Below the pieces are notes generated by a model, which was not told the DNA's origin, searched no databases, and worked only from the letters and a program-made list of their open reading frames with translations. Position numbers and translations under genes: made by a program. From Treponema primitia ZAS-2 (lineage in GTDB: Bacteria > Spirochaetota > Spirochaetia > Treponematales > Breznakiellaceae), in the NCBI RefSeq assembly GCF_000214375.1, contig NC_015578.1:1240001-1304000 (forward strand): 64,000 bases of DNA, read 5' to 3'. This document shows positions 55,390 through 64,000 of the stretch, one piece after another; within the stretch, counting starts at the first letter, position 1, and each line of letters starts with the position of its first letter.

Positions 55390-55763
55390 AGGAGGTAATG
55401 GCCATAGTCCGGCTCAATATGATGAACCGGACCAAACGCGCCCTGGCGGATGCGGGGATTACCTCCATGCACGCCAAGGAATGTCTTGGCCGGGGAAAGG
55501 GGCTGGTGGAGATTCCCATTCTCAATGGCGCTGAGAAGCGCTATGAGGAAATGATGGACGAACTGGGCAGCGCAGGCCGGTTGGTTCCCAAACGGATGAT
55601 TAGTATTATTGTGCCCAACAAACTGGTTAAGACCGTGGTGGATACCATTATCACGGTAAATAAGACCGGCAAAAGCGGGGACGGTAAAATATTTGTGTTA
55701 CCCGTGGCAAATGCCCACCGGGTGCGTACCGGAGAATCCGGGGACGAAGTTCTAGACTTATAA
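55386..55763 (+). CDS. nifI2: PII-family nitrogenase regulator NifI2
   Basis: A 125-residue PII-like partner of NifI1, overlapping it by 4 bp (ATGA). The pattern is KEVMAIVRLNMMNRTKRALADAGI, with a long variable T-loop (ECLGRGKGLVEIPILNGAEKRYEE) as usual for NifI2, then TGKSGDGKIFVLPVANAHRVRTGE. The pair between nifH and nifD is the layout of methanogens, clostridia and some anaerobes. Confidence 0.93.
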   Translation: MKEVMAIVRLNMMNRTKRALADAGITSMHAKECLGRGKGLVEIPILNGAEKRYEEMMDELGSAGRLVPKRMISIIVPNKLVKTVVDTIITVNKTGKSGDGKIFVLPVANAHRVRTGESGDEVLDL

Positions 55764-55772
55764 GGAGTATCC

Positions 55773-57413
55773 ATGTTACCAGTGCAGGAATTGTCATCTG
55801 TGGAGGATTTCAAGGCTAACATTCTTGAAGCCTATCCGCCCAAGATCGCCAAGAAACGGGCCAGGCAGATAATTGTTAATAAAGTTGAAAACACAGAAGA
55901 TGTGCCCGTGATTATGGCCAACACCAGAACTATTCCGGGGATCATCACTATGCGGGGCTGTGCCTATGCAGGGTGTAAGGGAGTTGTGCTGGGGCCCACC
56001 AGGGATATACTTCAGATAACCCACGGTCCTATAGGCTGCGGGTTCTACAGCTGGCTGACTCGGCGGAACCAGACCAGGCCTACTTCAGACCAGGATGAAA
56101 ACTACATGACCTACGCCATGTCCACGGATTTGCAGGAAGACGAGATAATCTTTGGAGGGGAGAAAAAACTGCGGGCCGCGGTTGAAGAAGCGGTTGCCCT
56201 ATTTCACCCTAAAGCCATCGGTATCTTTGCCACCTGCCCTGTGGGGCTTATCGGTGACGATGTTCATGCTGTAGCCCGGGCCATGGAAGAAAAGTACCCG
56301 GATATTAATATTTTTGCATTTTCCTGTGAGGGGTATAAAGGGGTCAGCCAGTCGGCGGGACACCATGTGGCGAATAACAAGGTTTTTACCGATGTGGTTG
56401 GCCAAGATGATACCTTCAGTAAGCCCGGGGAATTTAAATTCAACATCCTGGGTGAGTACAACATAGGAGGAGATGCCTTTGAGATCGAGCGGATTGTGGA
56501 AGACTGCGGTCTGACCCTCCACTCCACCTTCAGCGGAAATTCTACCTATCAGGAATTTTCCTCCGCCCATAATGTGGACCTTAATGTGGTTATGTGCCAC
56601 AGGTCCATCAACTACCTGGCGGAAATGATGGATAAAAAATACGGCATCCCATGGTTTAAGGTAAACTTTGTGGGCGCCGAAGGGACTTCAAAATCCCTGC
56701 GGAAGATTGCACAGTTCTACCAGAATGATGATCTGGCCAAAAAAACTGAGGCGGTGATTGAAAGGGAAATGGTGGAAGTGGCAAAGGTTCGGGATGATGT
56801 AAAGTCCCGGTGCGAGGGAAAAACTGCGGTACTCTACGTGGGCGGTTCCCGGGCACACCATTACCAGGACCTGCTCCGGGAAATCGGGGTGGTTACCATT
56901 TCTGCGGGTTACGAATTTGCCCACCGGGATGACTATGAGGGACGGAAGGTGATGCCCAGCATCACTGTGGATGCCGATTCCCGGAATATCGAGGAACTCA
57001 GCGTGGAGGCGGATCCTGCACGGTACAAGCCGAGGATCAGTGCGGAGGAACGGGCCAAGCGGGAGAGCGAAGGTTTTGAGTTCGCTGATTATCACGGCAT
57101 GATGCCTGATATGGAAGATTCCACCCTGATTATCGATGACTGCAATCACTATGAGTTAGAAGAACTGCTGGATCGATTCCACCCGGATTTGGTCTGCGCA
57201 GGGGTTAAGGAAAAATATGTGGTCCAGAAGCGGGGCATACCCATGAAGCAGCTCCACAGCTACGACTATATGGGGCCCTTTGCGGGGTATAAGGGGGCGA
57301 TCAACTTCTACAAAGAAATTGACCGGCTCCTGAACTGCAATGCTTTTAAATTTACGAAAGCCCCCTGGGATACGGAGCCCGAGCTTTCCGCCACCTACAG
57401 TTACAATGATTAA
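55773..57413 (+). CDS. nifD: Nitrogenase molybdenum-iron protein alpha chain
   Basis: A 546-residue subunit. P-cluster ligands are Cys63 (RGCAYAGC), Cys89 (GPIGCGFYSW) and Cys155 (FATCPVGLIGDD). FeMo-cofactor ligands are Cys275 (VMCHRS) and His495 (LHSYDYMGPFAGY). It is about 50 residues longer than Azotobacter NifD owing to an insert after residue ~390 (KVMPSITVDADSRNIEELSVEADPARYK), typical of the anaerobe-type (group II/III) enzymes. All ligands are present, so it should be a working Mo-nitrogenase. Confidence 0.97.
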   Translation: MLPVQELSSVEDFKANILEAYPPKIAKKRARQIIVNKVENTEDVPVIMANTRTIPGIITMRGCAYAGCKGVVLGPTRDILQITHGPIGCGFYSWLTRRNQTRPTSDQDENYMTYAMSTDLQEDEIIFGGEKKLRAAVEEAVALFHPKAIGIFATCPVGLIGDDVHAVARAMEEKYPDINIFAFSCEGYKGVSQSAGHHVANNKVFTDVVGQDDTFSKPGEFKFNILGEYNIGGDAFEIERIVEDCGLTLHSTFSGNSTYQEFSSAHNVDLNVVMCHRSINYLAEMMDKKYGIPWFKVNFVGAEGTSKSLRKIAQFYQNDDLAKKTEAVIEREMVEVAKVRDDVKSRCEGKTAVLYVGGSRAHHYQDLLREIGVVTISAGYEFAHRDDYEGRKVMPSITVDADSRNIEELSVEADPARYKPRISAEERAKRESEGFEFADYHGMMPDMEDSTLIIDDCNHYELEELLDRFHPDLVCAGVKEKYVVQKRGIPMKQLHSYDYMGPFAGYKGAINFYKEIDRLLNCNAFKFTKAPWDTEPELSATYSYND

Positions 57414-57425
57414 AGGGAGAGAATT

Positions 57426-58802
57426 ATGCTTTTAAGACATACGCCAAAAGAAATATCCGAGCGGAAAGCCCTGACCATAAACCCGGCAAAGACCTGCCAG
57501 CCCGTGGGGGCCATGTACGCCGCCCTGGGGATTCACCGCTGCCTGCCCCATAGCCACGGCTCACAGGGATGCTGCGCCTATCACCGGAGCGCCCTGACCC
57601 GCCACTATGCGGAGCCCATCATGGCAAGTACCTCGTCCTTCACCGAAGGGGCCTCGGTATTCGGCGGCCAGTCGAATATGCTGGAATCTATCCAGAATAT
57701 CTTTGCCCTTTACGATCCGGATATCATCGCGGTAAACACCACCTGCCTGTCCGAAGTTATCGGGGACGATCTTAAGCAGATAATCAACCGGGCCATGGGG
57801 GACAATAAGATACCCCCGGGGAAAACGGTGATGTACGCCAGTACCCCCAGTTTCAAGGGTTCCCATGTTACAGGTTATGCCAATATGCTTAGCGCTATTG
57901 TGCAGAATTTTGCTGTCGCTACTGGAACCAGAAATGATGCGATAACTATTCTGCCCTCCTTTATTGAGCCCAGTGATATGAGCGAAATCAAGCATATTGC
58001 CGAGGAAATGGGGATAAAATACATTATGTACCCCGATACCAGCGATGTGGTGAACGCCCCCATGGACGGGAAGTTCCATATGTACCCCAAAGGGGGCACC
58101 ACAAAGGAACTTATCCGGCAGTCCGGAGATTCACGGCGCGCCATAGCACTTGGCAGGGTGGGGGTATTTCCTGCGGCCCAGCTTTTGGACACCAAGTGTA
58201 AGGTTAAGACCGATATTCTCGACCTGCCCATCGGTATCACCGCCACCGACACCTTTGTAGATACCCTGCGGAAAATAGCCGGGGTTACGGTTCCTGAAAG
58301 CATCAATGATGAGCGGGGGCGGCTGGTGGATGTGCTGTGCGACAAGGCGCAGTATGTCTACGGGAAAAAGGTTTCCCTCATGGGGGACCCGGACACCCTT
58401 TTCGGCCTGGCCCAGTTTTGCAAAGATGCGGGTATGCAGGTGCTCCATGTGGTTACCGGCACCCCTGCAGGGGCCAAGTGGGACCGGCGGGTGAAGGAAC
58501 TTTTGGGAGATGGAACTATTGTCAAGTCCGGCGCCCAAGCGGACCTGTTCTATCTCCACCAGCTTATGCAGAATGATAAGCCTGATTTGCTTTTCGGGAA
58601 CACCTATTGCAAGTACATAGCCCGGGATATGGACATCCCCCTGATCCGTACCGCATTCCCGATTTACGACCGTATGGGCCATTCATATTTTCCCATTACC
58701 GGTTACCGGGGCGGTCTCCACCTGCTGATCAAGGTTCTTGACGCCTTTATGGACCGCCAGGACCGGGATGCGCCGGAAGAGAAATTCGAACTGGTCATGT
58801 GA
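57426..58802 (+). CDS. nifK: Nitrogenase molybdenum-iron protein beta chain
   Basis: A 458-residue subunit, short at the N-terminus like other group II/III NifK. P-cluster ligands are Cys24 (KTCQPVGAM), Cys49/50 (GSQGCCAYH) and Cys107 (NTTCLSEVIGDD). STSSFTEGASVFGGQSN is characteristic. A GGGAGAG site precedes the ATG, 12 bp after nifD. The stop is the base of a long hairpin. Confidence 0.97.
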   Translation: MLLRHTPKEISERKALTINPAKTCQPVGAMYAALGIHRCLPHSHGSQGCCAYHRSALTRHYAEPIMASTSSFTEGASVFGGQSNMLESIQNIFALYDPDIIAVNTTCLSEVIGDDLKQIINRAMGDNKIPPGKTVMYASTPSFKGSHVTGYANMLSAIVQNFAVATGTRNDAITILPSFIEPSDMSEIKHIAEEMGIKYIMYPDTSDVVNAPMDGKFHMYPKGGTTKELIRQSGDSRRAIALGRVGVFPAAQLLDTKCKVKTDILDLPIGITATDTFVDTLRKIAGVTVPESINDERGRLVDVLCDKAQYVYGKKVSLMGDPDTLFGLAQFCKDAGMQVLHVVTGTPAGAKWDRRVKELLGDGTIVKSGAQADLFYLHQLMQNDKPDLLFGNTYCKYIARDMDIPLIRTAFPIYDRMGHSYFPITGYRGGLHLLIKVLDAFMDRQDRDAPEEKFELVM

Positions 58803-58838
58803 GACTTTCAAAAGGCGTTGGCGCCTTTTGAAAGTCTC
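58801..58838 (+). repeat. Hairpin 1 of the nifK-nifE element
   Basis: A perfect 17-bp stem, GAGACTTTCAAAAGGCG with CGCCTTTTGAAAGTCTC, around TTGG. It begins in the nifK stop codon. A TTG in the loop opens the nifE frame early but is unlikely to be used. Confidence 0.85.
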
Positions 58839-58839
58839 T

Positions 58840-58869
58840 TGGAGAAAAATTGCTTTGCAATTTTCTCCA
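58840..58869 (+). repeat. Hairpin 2 of the nifK-nifE element
   Basis: TGGAGAAAAATTGC pairs with GCAATTTTCTCCA (one bulged A) around TTT. Stem ends TGGAG/CTCCA and the TTT loop repeat those of the hairpin at 54953, with a different but still paired interior. Confidence 0.85.
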
Positions 58870-58898
58870 GAAATGATTTTACGACTATTGAGGACTAT

Positions 58899-60368
58899 AT
58901 GGTAGAAGTATTAGCGGCGCGGAAACAACAGGTTCTCGAAAAAGGGAAGGATGTATTCAATATTGAATGCGAAAAGCCCAGTACTGCCGGTTCTGTGAGC
59001 CAGCGGGCCTGCGTGTTTTGCGGGTCCCGGGTGGTGTTGTACCCCATTGCGGATGCGGTACACCTTATCCATGGGCCCATAGGCTGCGCGGCCTATACTT
59101 GGGAGCTGCGGGGTTCCCTGTCCAGCGGACCAGAGCTTCACCGGCTTAGTTTTTCTACGGATATCCGGGAACATGAAGTTATTTATGGTGGTGAAAAGAA
59201 ACTCTATGCTGCCTTGAAAGAACTCATCGGCGCCTATAAGCCTAACGCAGCTTTTGTGTACTGTACCTGCATTATCGGCCTTATCGGGGATGATGTGGAG
59301 GCGGTGTGTGCAAAAGTCGAAAAGGAAGTGGGTATCCCGGTCATCCCGGTTCACTCCGAAGGTTTCAAGGGTACCAAGAAGGATGGGTATAAGGCTGCCT
59401 GTGAAGCGGCGTTTAAGCTTGTCGGAAAGGATGATATCACTCCGGTTTCTAAAACGAGCATTAATATTCTTGGCGAATTTAATCTTGCCGGGGAAACCTG
59501 GATCATAAAGGATTACTACAAGCGCATGGGAGTGGAGGTTACTGCCTGCATTACCGGGGACGGAAGGGTGGCGGAGATTGGACGGGCCCACCGGGCCAAG
59601 CTCAATGTGGTGCAGTGTTCCGGCTCCATGACCTACCTTGCAAAAATGATGGAAGAAAAGTACGGCATCCCCTATATCCGGGTCTCTTATTTTGGAATAG
59701 AAGATATGAGCAAGGCCCTCTACGATGTGGCGGAATATTTTAAGGATGAAACTATTCTGCACAATACCCAGGAGCTGGTGAAGTCCGAGGTGAACGCATT
59801 GCTGCCGAAGCTTACGGAATACCGGAAAGATCTGGAGGGGAAAAAAGCCGGGGTCTATGTGGGCGGGTCTTTCAAGGCTTTCTCCATGGTTAAGGCCCTG
59901 CGCCATCTGGGTATGGAAACCGTGGTGGTAGGTTCCCAGACCGGCTCCCCGGAGGATTATGAATACCTCAAGGAAATTACCAATGAGGGGACCATCATCC
60001 TGGATGACACTAATCCCCTGGAACTTTCGGGATTTATTTTGGAGAAGGGGGCGGATCTCCTGATCGGCGGGGTCAAGGAACGGCCAATTGCCTATAAAAT
60101 GGGCATTGGTTTCTGCGATCACAACCATGAGCGGAAGGAAGCTCTGGCAGGTTATGAGGGGATGCTCAACTTTGCCCGGGAAGTCCATACATCGGTGACC
60201 AGTCCGGTGTGGAAATATTCTCCTGCACGCATTAAGGCTGCGGAAGCTGCCCAGGCTGCGGAAGCTGCCCAGGCTGCGGAAGCTGCCCAGGCTGCGGAAG
60301 CTGCCCAGGCTGCGGAAGCTGCCCAGGCTGCGGAAGCTGCCCGAGCTGGGAAGGAAATTTTGGTATGA
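58899..60368 (+). CDS. nifE: FeMo-cofactor scaffold protein NifE with C-terminal Ala/Glu/Gln repeat tail
   Basis: A 489-residue NifE homologue. Start ATG 58899 has a GAGG 5 bases upstream. Conserved Cys38 (RACVFCGSRVVLYP), GPIGCAAYTWELRG, and CTCIIGLIGDDVEAVC match the NifE/NifD family; it forms the NifEN scaffold on which the FeMo-cofactor precursor is completed. After residue ~445 the tail is six copies of AEAAQA from an 18-bp tandem repeat, absent from typical NifE. The stop overlaps nifN. Confidence 0.94.
   Translation: MVEVLAARKQQVLEKGKDVFNIECEKPSTAGSVSQRACVFCGSRVVLYPIADAVHLIHGPIGCAAYTWELRGSLSSGPELHRLSFSTDIREHEVIYGGEKKLYAALKELIGAYKPNAAFVYCTCIIGLIGDDVEAVCAKVEKEVGIPVIPVHSEGFKGTKKDGYKAACEAAFKLVGKDDITPVSKTSINILGEFNLAGETWIIKDYYKRMGVEVTACITGDGRVAEIGRAHRAKLNVVQCSGSMTYLAKMMEEKYGIPYIRVSYFGIEDMSKALYDVAEYFKDETILHNTQELVKSEVNALLPKLTEYRKDLEGKKAGVYVGGSFKAFSMVKALRHLGMETVVVGSQTGSPEDYEYLKEITNEGTIILDDTNPLELSGFILEKGADLLIGGVKERPIAYKMGIGFCDHNHERKEALAGYEGMLNFAREVHTSVTSPVWKYSPARIKAAEAAQAAEAAQAAEAAQAAEAAQAAEAAQAAEAARAGKEILV
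60237..60344 (+). repeat. 18-bp tandem repeat (6 units) in the nifE 3' end
   Basis: Six units of GCTGCGGAAGCTGCCCAG; five are identical and the last ends CCGA. The unit is a multiple of three, so copy number can change without losing the frame. Confidence 0.95.
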
Positions 60369-61753
60369 CAGTATCGGTCGCTGAAGAAAACTACACATCT
60401 ACGCGGAACGCCTGTAAACTTTGTTCACCATTGGGTGCCTGTTTGGTTCTTAGGGGCATTGAGGGCTGCATTCCTCTGATCCACGGGTCCCAGGGCTGCT
60501 CGACGTATATACGCCGTTATGGGATAAGCCACTTCAGGGAACCTTTGGATATCGCTTCTTCTAACTTTGTGGAATCTACGGCGATATTCGGGGGCAGGGA
60601 AAATCTTTTTACCGCCCTGGACAACGTTACCCGATCCTATAAGCCTGAAGCTATCGGCATTACTTCTACCTGTCTGGCTGAGACTATCGGCGAGGATGTG
60701 CCCATGTACCTCAGGCAGTATCTGGCGTCCCGAGAGAAGGGCGGCCGTGATACTAAGGGCCTCGCACCGGTACTGTTCTATGCTTCTACTCCCTCTTACA
60801 AGGGAACCCACATGGACGGCTTCCATGAGGCTATTTTGGCTGCGGTGAGCGCCCTGGCGGGTTTCGGAGAGAGAGTCCCTGTTAAGACTGACCGTATCAA
60901 CCTTGTTTCAAATTTTGTATCCGCAGAAGATCTGCGGGAGCTGCACAGCATCCTGCAATCCTTCGGTGTTCCCTATACCCTGCTTCCGGATTATTCCGAA
61001 AGCCTGGATGGGGGGACTTGGGAGACCTATCAAAAACTCCCCGAAGGGGGAACTAAAATTGCGGATATAGGGCGTATGGGGGAGGCCGCAGGAACGGTGT
61101 ACCTGGGTATTCCGCCGGGTAAAAAGGACGCAGGAAAATGGCTGGAAGAAAACTGCGGGGTTCCCCTTTTCAGGCGGGAACTTCCCATAGGCATTGAGAA
61201 CAATGACGCCTTCTTCAGCAGTCTTTCTGAAATAAGCGGAAAGCCTGTTCCGGATCTGTGGGAGCGGCAACGGAGCCGGCTCATTGACGCCTACATTGAC
61301 GGCCACAAGTACGTGAACGGAAAGCGGGCGGTGATTTACGGCGAAGAGGATTTTGTGGCTGCTCTGGCGGCCTTCTTGGACGAAATTGGTGTTGTCCCGG
61401 TAATCGCCGCCACCGGCGCCAGCAATCCCGGTTTTAAGGCCCACATACAGGGGGCGCTAAAAAATACCCGCCGGGATGTGGAAATTCTGGACGACGCCGA
61501 CTTTGTTACCATACTGGCCCATGCCCGGGAATTGGCGCCGGATTTTATTCTGGGCCACAGTAAAGGTCTCTACCTTTCCCGTGAGCTGGGAATACCCCTG
61601 ATACGCTGCGGTTTCCCGGTCCATGACCGGATAGGCGGCCAGCGCATACTTCACCTGGGCTACCGGGGAACCCTAAACCTGTTTGACCTTATCTGTAATT
61701 CACTCATGGAGGCGAAGCAGAATCAATTTGACAAGGGGTACACCTATTTATGA
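60365..61753 (+). CDS. nifN: FeMo-cofactor scaffold protein NifN
   Basis: A 462-residue NifN homologue, partner of NifE. The N-terminal NACKLCSPLGACLVLRGIEGCIPLIHGSQGC and STCLAETIGEDV retain the cysteine pattern of the NifK/NifN family, and SSNFVESTAIFGGREN parallels nifK. It overlaps nifE by 4 bp and nifB by 4 bp, so the three cofactor genes are coupled. Confidence 0.94.
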   Translation: MTVSVAEENYTSTRNACKLCSPLGACLVLRGIEGCIPLIHGSQGCSTYIRRYGISHFREPLDIASSNFVESTAIFGGRENLFTALDNVTRSYKPEAIGITSTCLAETIGEDVPMYLRQYLASREKGGRDTKGLAPVLFYASTPSYKGTHMDGFHEAILAAVSALAGFGERVPVKTDRINLVSNFVSAEDLRELHSILQSFGVPYTLLPDYSESLDGGTWETYQKLPEGGTKIADIGRMGEAAGTVYLGIPPGKKDAGKWLEENCGVPLFRRELPIGIENNDAFFSSLSEISGKPVPDLWERQRSRLIDAYIDGHKYVNGKRAVIYGEEDFVAALAAFLDEIGVVPVIAATGASNPGFKAHIQGALKNTRRDVEILDDADFVTILAHARELAPDFILGHSKGLYLSRELGIPLIRCGFPVHDRIGGQRILHLGYRGTLNLFDLICNSLMEAKQNQFDKGYTYL

Positions 61754-63036
61754 TCTCAGGACAGGAAACTAAAAAAGATTTTTCAAATCACCCCTGTTTT
61801 AGCAGCGATGCCCGGCATAGTACCGGCAGAATACACCTGCCGGTGGCAGGGAAATGCAATGTCCAGTGCAACTTTTGTAACCGTAAGTATAACTGCGTCA
61901 ACGAAAGCCGCCCTGGGGTAAGCAGCGCCCTTCTTTCACCCTTCCAGGCCCTGGATTATCTGAAATCGGTACTGAATATCGTGGACAATATTTCTGTGAT
62001 AGGAATAGCCGGCCCGGGTGATCCCTTTGCCAATCCTGAGGAAACCCTGGCAACCATGGAACTGGTGCAGAAAAACTACCCTGACAAGATACTGTGTCTG
62101 GCTACCAACGGCCTGGCCCTCTCTGATTACGGGGAACGCCTGGGAAAGCTCAATATCTCCCATGTGACCATCACGGTGAACGCCGTGGACCCCGCCATAG
62201 GGGCAAAGATCTACGCCTGGGTCCGCTACGGTCCCCATGTCTACCGGGGCGTCACCGGGGCGGACCTGCTTATCCAGCGCCAGACAGAAGCTATCAAGGT
62301 CCTCAAGTCCCTGGGAATCATAGTTAAAATAAACACTGTTGTTATTCCCGGCATCAACGATGCTCATGCCGCCGAGGTGGCTGCCTATACCGCGTCTCTG
62401 GGGGCGGATGTACAGAACTGTATCCCCATGATGCACGTGGAAGAAACCGCCTTTGCGGATATCCCTTCTCCTACAGGGGAATCCATGACGGCTCTGCGGC
62501 TTGAAACGGGGAAGCACTTAAGACAGATGTCACATTGCGCCCGCTGCCGGGCTGACGCCGCAGGGTTTCTGGGGGAGGAAAACCCCCGGGAAATAGAGCG
62601 ATTGCTGGAAGAGGCAAAGTTACTGCGGCCCACAGCGGAGCGGCCCTATGTGGCGGTGGCTTCCATGGAAGGGCTCTTTGTAAACCAGCATTTGGGGGAA
62701 GCGACACAGATGTGGATCTTCGGCTTTGAAGAGGGGAAGCTGGTCCTGAAAGGCCAGCGGCCCACCCCGGCGCCGGGCTCAGGGGACAAACGCTGGGAAA
62801 GACTTGCGGATACCCTGGAGGACTGTATCGCCATCCTGGTGAGTAACTGCGGGGAAACTCCAAAACGGATACTGGAAAAGCAGGGCCTTGCGGTTATTGC
62901 CGGAGAAGGACTTATCACTGATCTTGCGCTTCCCCTGTTTCAGGGCAGAAGCATTCCGAAAATATTTACTGTAACTCCGGGCCAATGCGGCGTAGGTGTT
63001 TCCTGCGGCGGTAAGGGTATGGGTTGCGGAGCATAA
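61750..63036 (+). CDS. nifB: Radical SAM protein NifB with C-terminal NifX-like domain
   Basis: A 428-residue protein that makes the NifB-co (8Fe-9S-C) core of FeMo-co. The radical SAM motif CNVQCNFC has Cys36, Cys40 and Cys43; GIAGPGDPFANPEETL is diagnostic. The last ~120 residues (from PYVAVASMEGLFVNQHLGEA) form a NifX/NafY-like domain that can hold the precursor. No separate nifX or nafY is seen, so this domain may do that job. Confidence 0.95.
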   Translation: MISGQETKKDFSNHPCFSSDARHSTGRIHLPVAGKCNVQCNFCNRKYNCVNESRPGVSSALLSPFQALDYLKSVLNIVDNISVIGIAGPGDPFANPEETLATMELVQKNYPDKILCLATNGLALSDYGERLGKLNISHVTITVNAVDPAIGAKIYAWVRYGPHVYRGVTGADLLIQRQTEAIKVLKSLGIIVKINTVVIPGINDAHAAEVAAYTASLGADVQNCIPMMHVEETAFADIPSPTGESMTALRLETGKHLRQMSHCARCRADAAGFLGEENPREIERLLEEAKLLRPTAERPYVAVASMEGLFVNQHLGEATQMWIFGFEEGKLVLKGQRPTPAPGSGDKRWERLADTLEDCIAILVSNCGETPKRILEKQGLAVIAGEGLITDLALPLFQGRSIPKIFTVTPGQCGVGVSCGGKGMGCGA

Positions 63037-63102
63037 GCATAATAATGCAACTGTGTAGCTGCGGAGTAGCAGCGTTACGCATAAAAAAGGGAGAGTAGAA
63101 AA

Positions 63103-63411
63103 ATGACGAAACCAAAGCATCATGTTTTTGTATGCGGGTCCTTTAGGGCCAATGGGACGCCTCAGGGAGTTTGTAGCAAGGGCGGTTCCATGCAGCTCAT
63201 GCAGTATTTGGAGGAAGAATTAGCGGATAAGGGGCTCGTGGATGTGAGCGTGTCCAGCACCGGATGCCTCAAGGTCTGCGACCGGGGGCCCGCCTTGGTG
63301 GTATACCCGGAAAACTGGTGGTTCGGTCATATCGACAGCGAAGAAGCTATCGACGCGGTGATCGGCTCCATTGAGAGCGGAACCCCTGCGGCAGATTATG
63401 TGATAGCTTAA
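63103..63411 (+). CDS. Thioredoxin-like [2Fe-2S] ferredoxin
   Basis: A 102-residue ferredoxin of the Shethna/NuoE-like type: HHVFVCGSF, GVCSKGGSMQ, and STGCLKVCDRGPALVVYPENWWFG carry the four Cys ligands (near residues 12, 25, 55 and 59). It starts 66 bp after nifB behind GGGAGAG. In nif operons of several anaerobes this protein is linked to electron supply or enzyme protection. Confidence 0.87.
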   Translation: MTKPKHHVFVCGSFRANGTPQGVCSKGGSMQLMQYLEEELADKGLVDVSVSSTGCLKVCDRGPALVVYPENWWFGHIDSEEAIDAVIGSIESGTPAADYVIA

Positions 63412-63497
63412 AAAGCTTGTAACTTTACTTTACAGAAACACTCAATGCTTCTACTGGGAATGGATACTCAATGTTTGGTAGAAGGGGGAAATAAAAA

Positions 63498-64000
63498 GTG
63501 AGGATACATTACCTGCAGCATGTTCCTTTTGAAAATCCCGGGTATATTTTGACCTGGGCAAAAAATCATGGCTGGGGGATGACGAACACCCTCCTCTATG
63601 AGTACCCTTCGGGGAATGTTCCTTTTCCCCTGGCCCGTAATTATGATTGGCTGGTGATCATGGGGGGCCCCATGAATATCTACGAGGATGCGGAATATCC
63701 CTGGCTTGTGGAAGAAAAAGAATTCATTAAACATGCCATTGATAAGGGAAAGGTAGTTATCGGCCTCTGCCTGGGGGCGCAGCTTCTTGCCGGTGTTCTG
63801 GGGGGAACGGTTACGCAAAACCCGCAAAAGGAAATAGGCTGGTTTCCGGTAACCCTGAGCCCTGAAGCCCGGTCGCTGCCGCTTTTTTCCTTTCTGCCGG
63901 AAAAACCTTTAGTCTTTCAATGGCATGGAGACACTTTTAGTACCCTGCCGGCGGAAGCGGTTCTTTTAGCTTCCAGCGAAGCCTGTAAGAACCAGGCGTT
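63498..64000 (+). CDS. Class I glutamine amidotransferase (partial at window edge)
   Basis: The frame is open from GTG 63498 (GAAGGGGG site upstream) to the right edge; 167 residues are visible. It is a GATase1 domain of the GMP-synthase-like subgroup: LVIMGGPMNIYEDAEYPWL, catalytic Cys in GLCLGAQLLAG, and FQWHGDTF with the catalytic His. It hydrolyses glutamine to release ammonia for some acceptor or acts on gamma-glutamyl compounds. It is on the same strand as nif genes, 86 bp after the ferredoxin, but a shared transcript is uncertain. Confidence 0.88.
   Translation, partial: MRIHYLQHVPFENPGYILTWAKNHGWGMTNTLLYEYPSGNVPFPLARNYDWLVIMGGPMNIYEDAEYPWLVEEKEFIKHAIDKGKVVIGLCLGAQLLAGVLGGTVTQNPQKEIGWFPVTLSPEARSLPLFSFLPEKPLVFQWHGDTFSTLPAEAVLLASSEACKNQA

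Noticed and set aside
58818-58898. Earlier TTG start for nifE
   Set aside because: The TTG sits in the loop of a perfect hairpin with no ribosome site; ATG 58899 has a good one.
60237-60344. Possible CRISPR array
   Set aside because: The units are contiguous, with no spacers, and encode protein in frame.
58911-60398. 495-residue open frame on the minus strand
   Set aside because: It is the exact antisense of nifE and comes from its codon bias; the plus strand carries conserved NifE motifs.

Overview
The window reads as chromosome of a termite-gut-type spirochete of the genus Treponema, closest in gene content to the acetogenic/diazotrophic species T. primitia and T. azotonutricium. This assignment is inferred from remembered gene content (spirochete-style lipoproteins and chemotaxis genes, a nif cluster with nifI1/nifI2, and corrinoid methyl-transfer genes); no database search was run. 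Most genes are closely packed and share starts and stops.

Layout. 1-1134: the N-terminal part of an exported esterase fused to a metallo-beta-lactamase-fold domain. 1339-12067: a housekeeping run with yebC-ruvC, cheW, a DegT-family aminotransferase, nadK, recN, an unknown gene and a heterodimeric ABC exporter. 12113-22860: a small monooxygenase, a polytopic chemotaxis receptor, a giant ankyrin lipoprotein, a membrane TPR/Mrr-like protein, an Rpn-type nuclease and a repeat-rich lipoprotein. 23257-28999: a cell-envelope set (LysM protein, lytic transglycosylase, FtsK). 29081-35890: a plastic stretch with an IS110-family element inserted in a long palindromic repeat, two more copies of that repeat, a large hybrid histidine kinase, an aldo/keto reductase pseudogene, type II pantothenate kinase and an acetyltransferase. 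35949-39949: a GH18-type lipoprotein, modABC and a molbindin. 39946-51525: a PadR regulator, two corrinoid proteins, a second Rpn nuclease, a second hybrid kinase, a toxin-antitoxin pair, and a methyltransferase operon (corrinoid protein, UroD-type methyltransferase I, pterin methyltransferase II, MFS carrier, CobW GTPase, DUF1638 protein). 52159-63411: the nif cluster, nifA divergent from nifH-nifI1-nifI2-nifD-nifK-nifE-nifN-nifB-ferredoxin. A glutamine amidotransferase runs off the right edge.

How it fits together. Molybdate uptake and storage (modABC, molbindin) can feed nitrogenase cofactor synthesis (nifE, nifN, nifB). NifA and a sigma-54 promoter control the operon, and NifI1/NifI2 are the expected ammonium-responsive switch on the enzyme. 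The corrinoid operon looks like O-demethylation or methyl transfer to tetrahydrofolate, which fits acetogenesis from methoxylated plant aromatics.

The most unusual signals lie between and inside genes. A two-hairpin RNA element occurs twice in the nif operon with conserved stem ends but different, still-paired interiors. A short palindrome is found inside three unrelated coding regions. An IS110 element with a structured non-coding leader sits in a palindromic repeat. A perfect 15-bp inverted repeat abuts the nifH sigma-54 promoter.
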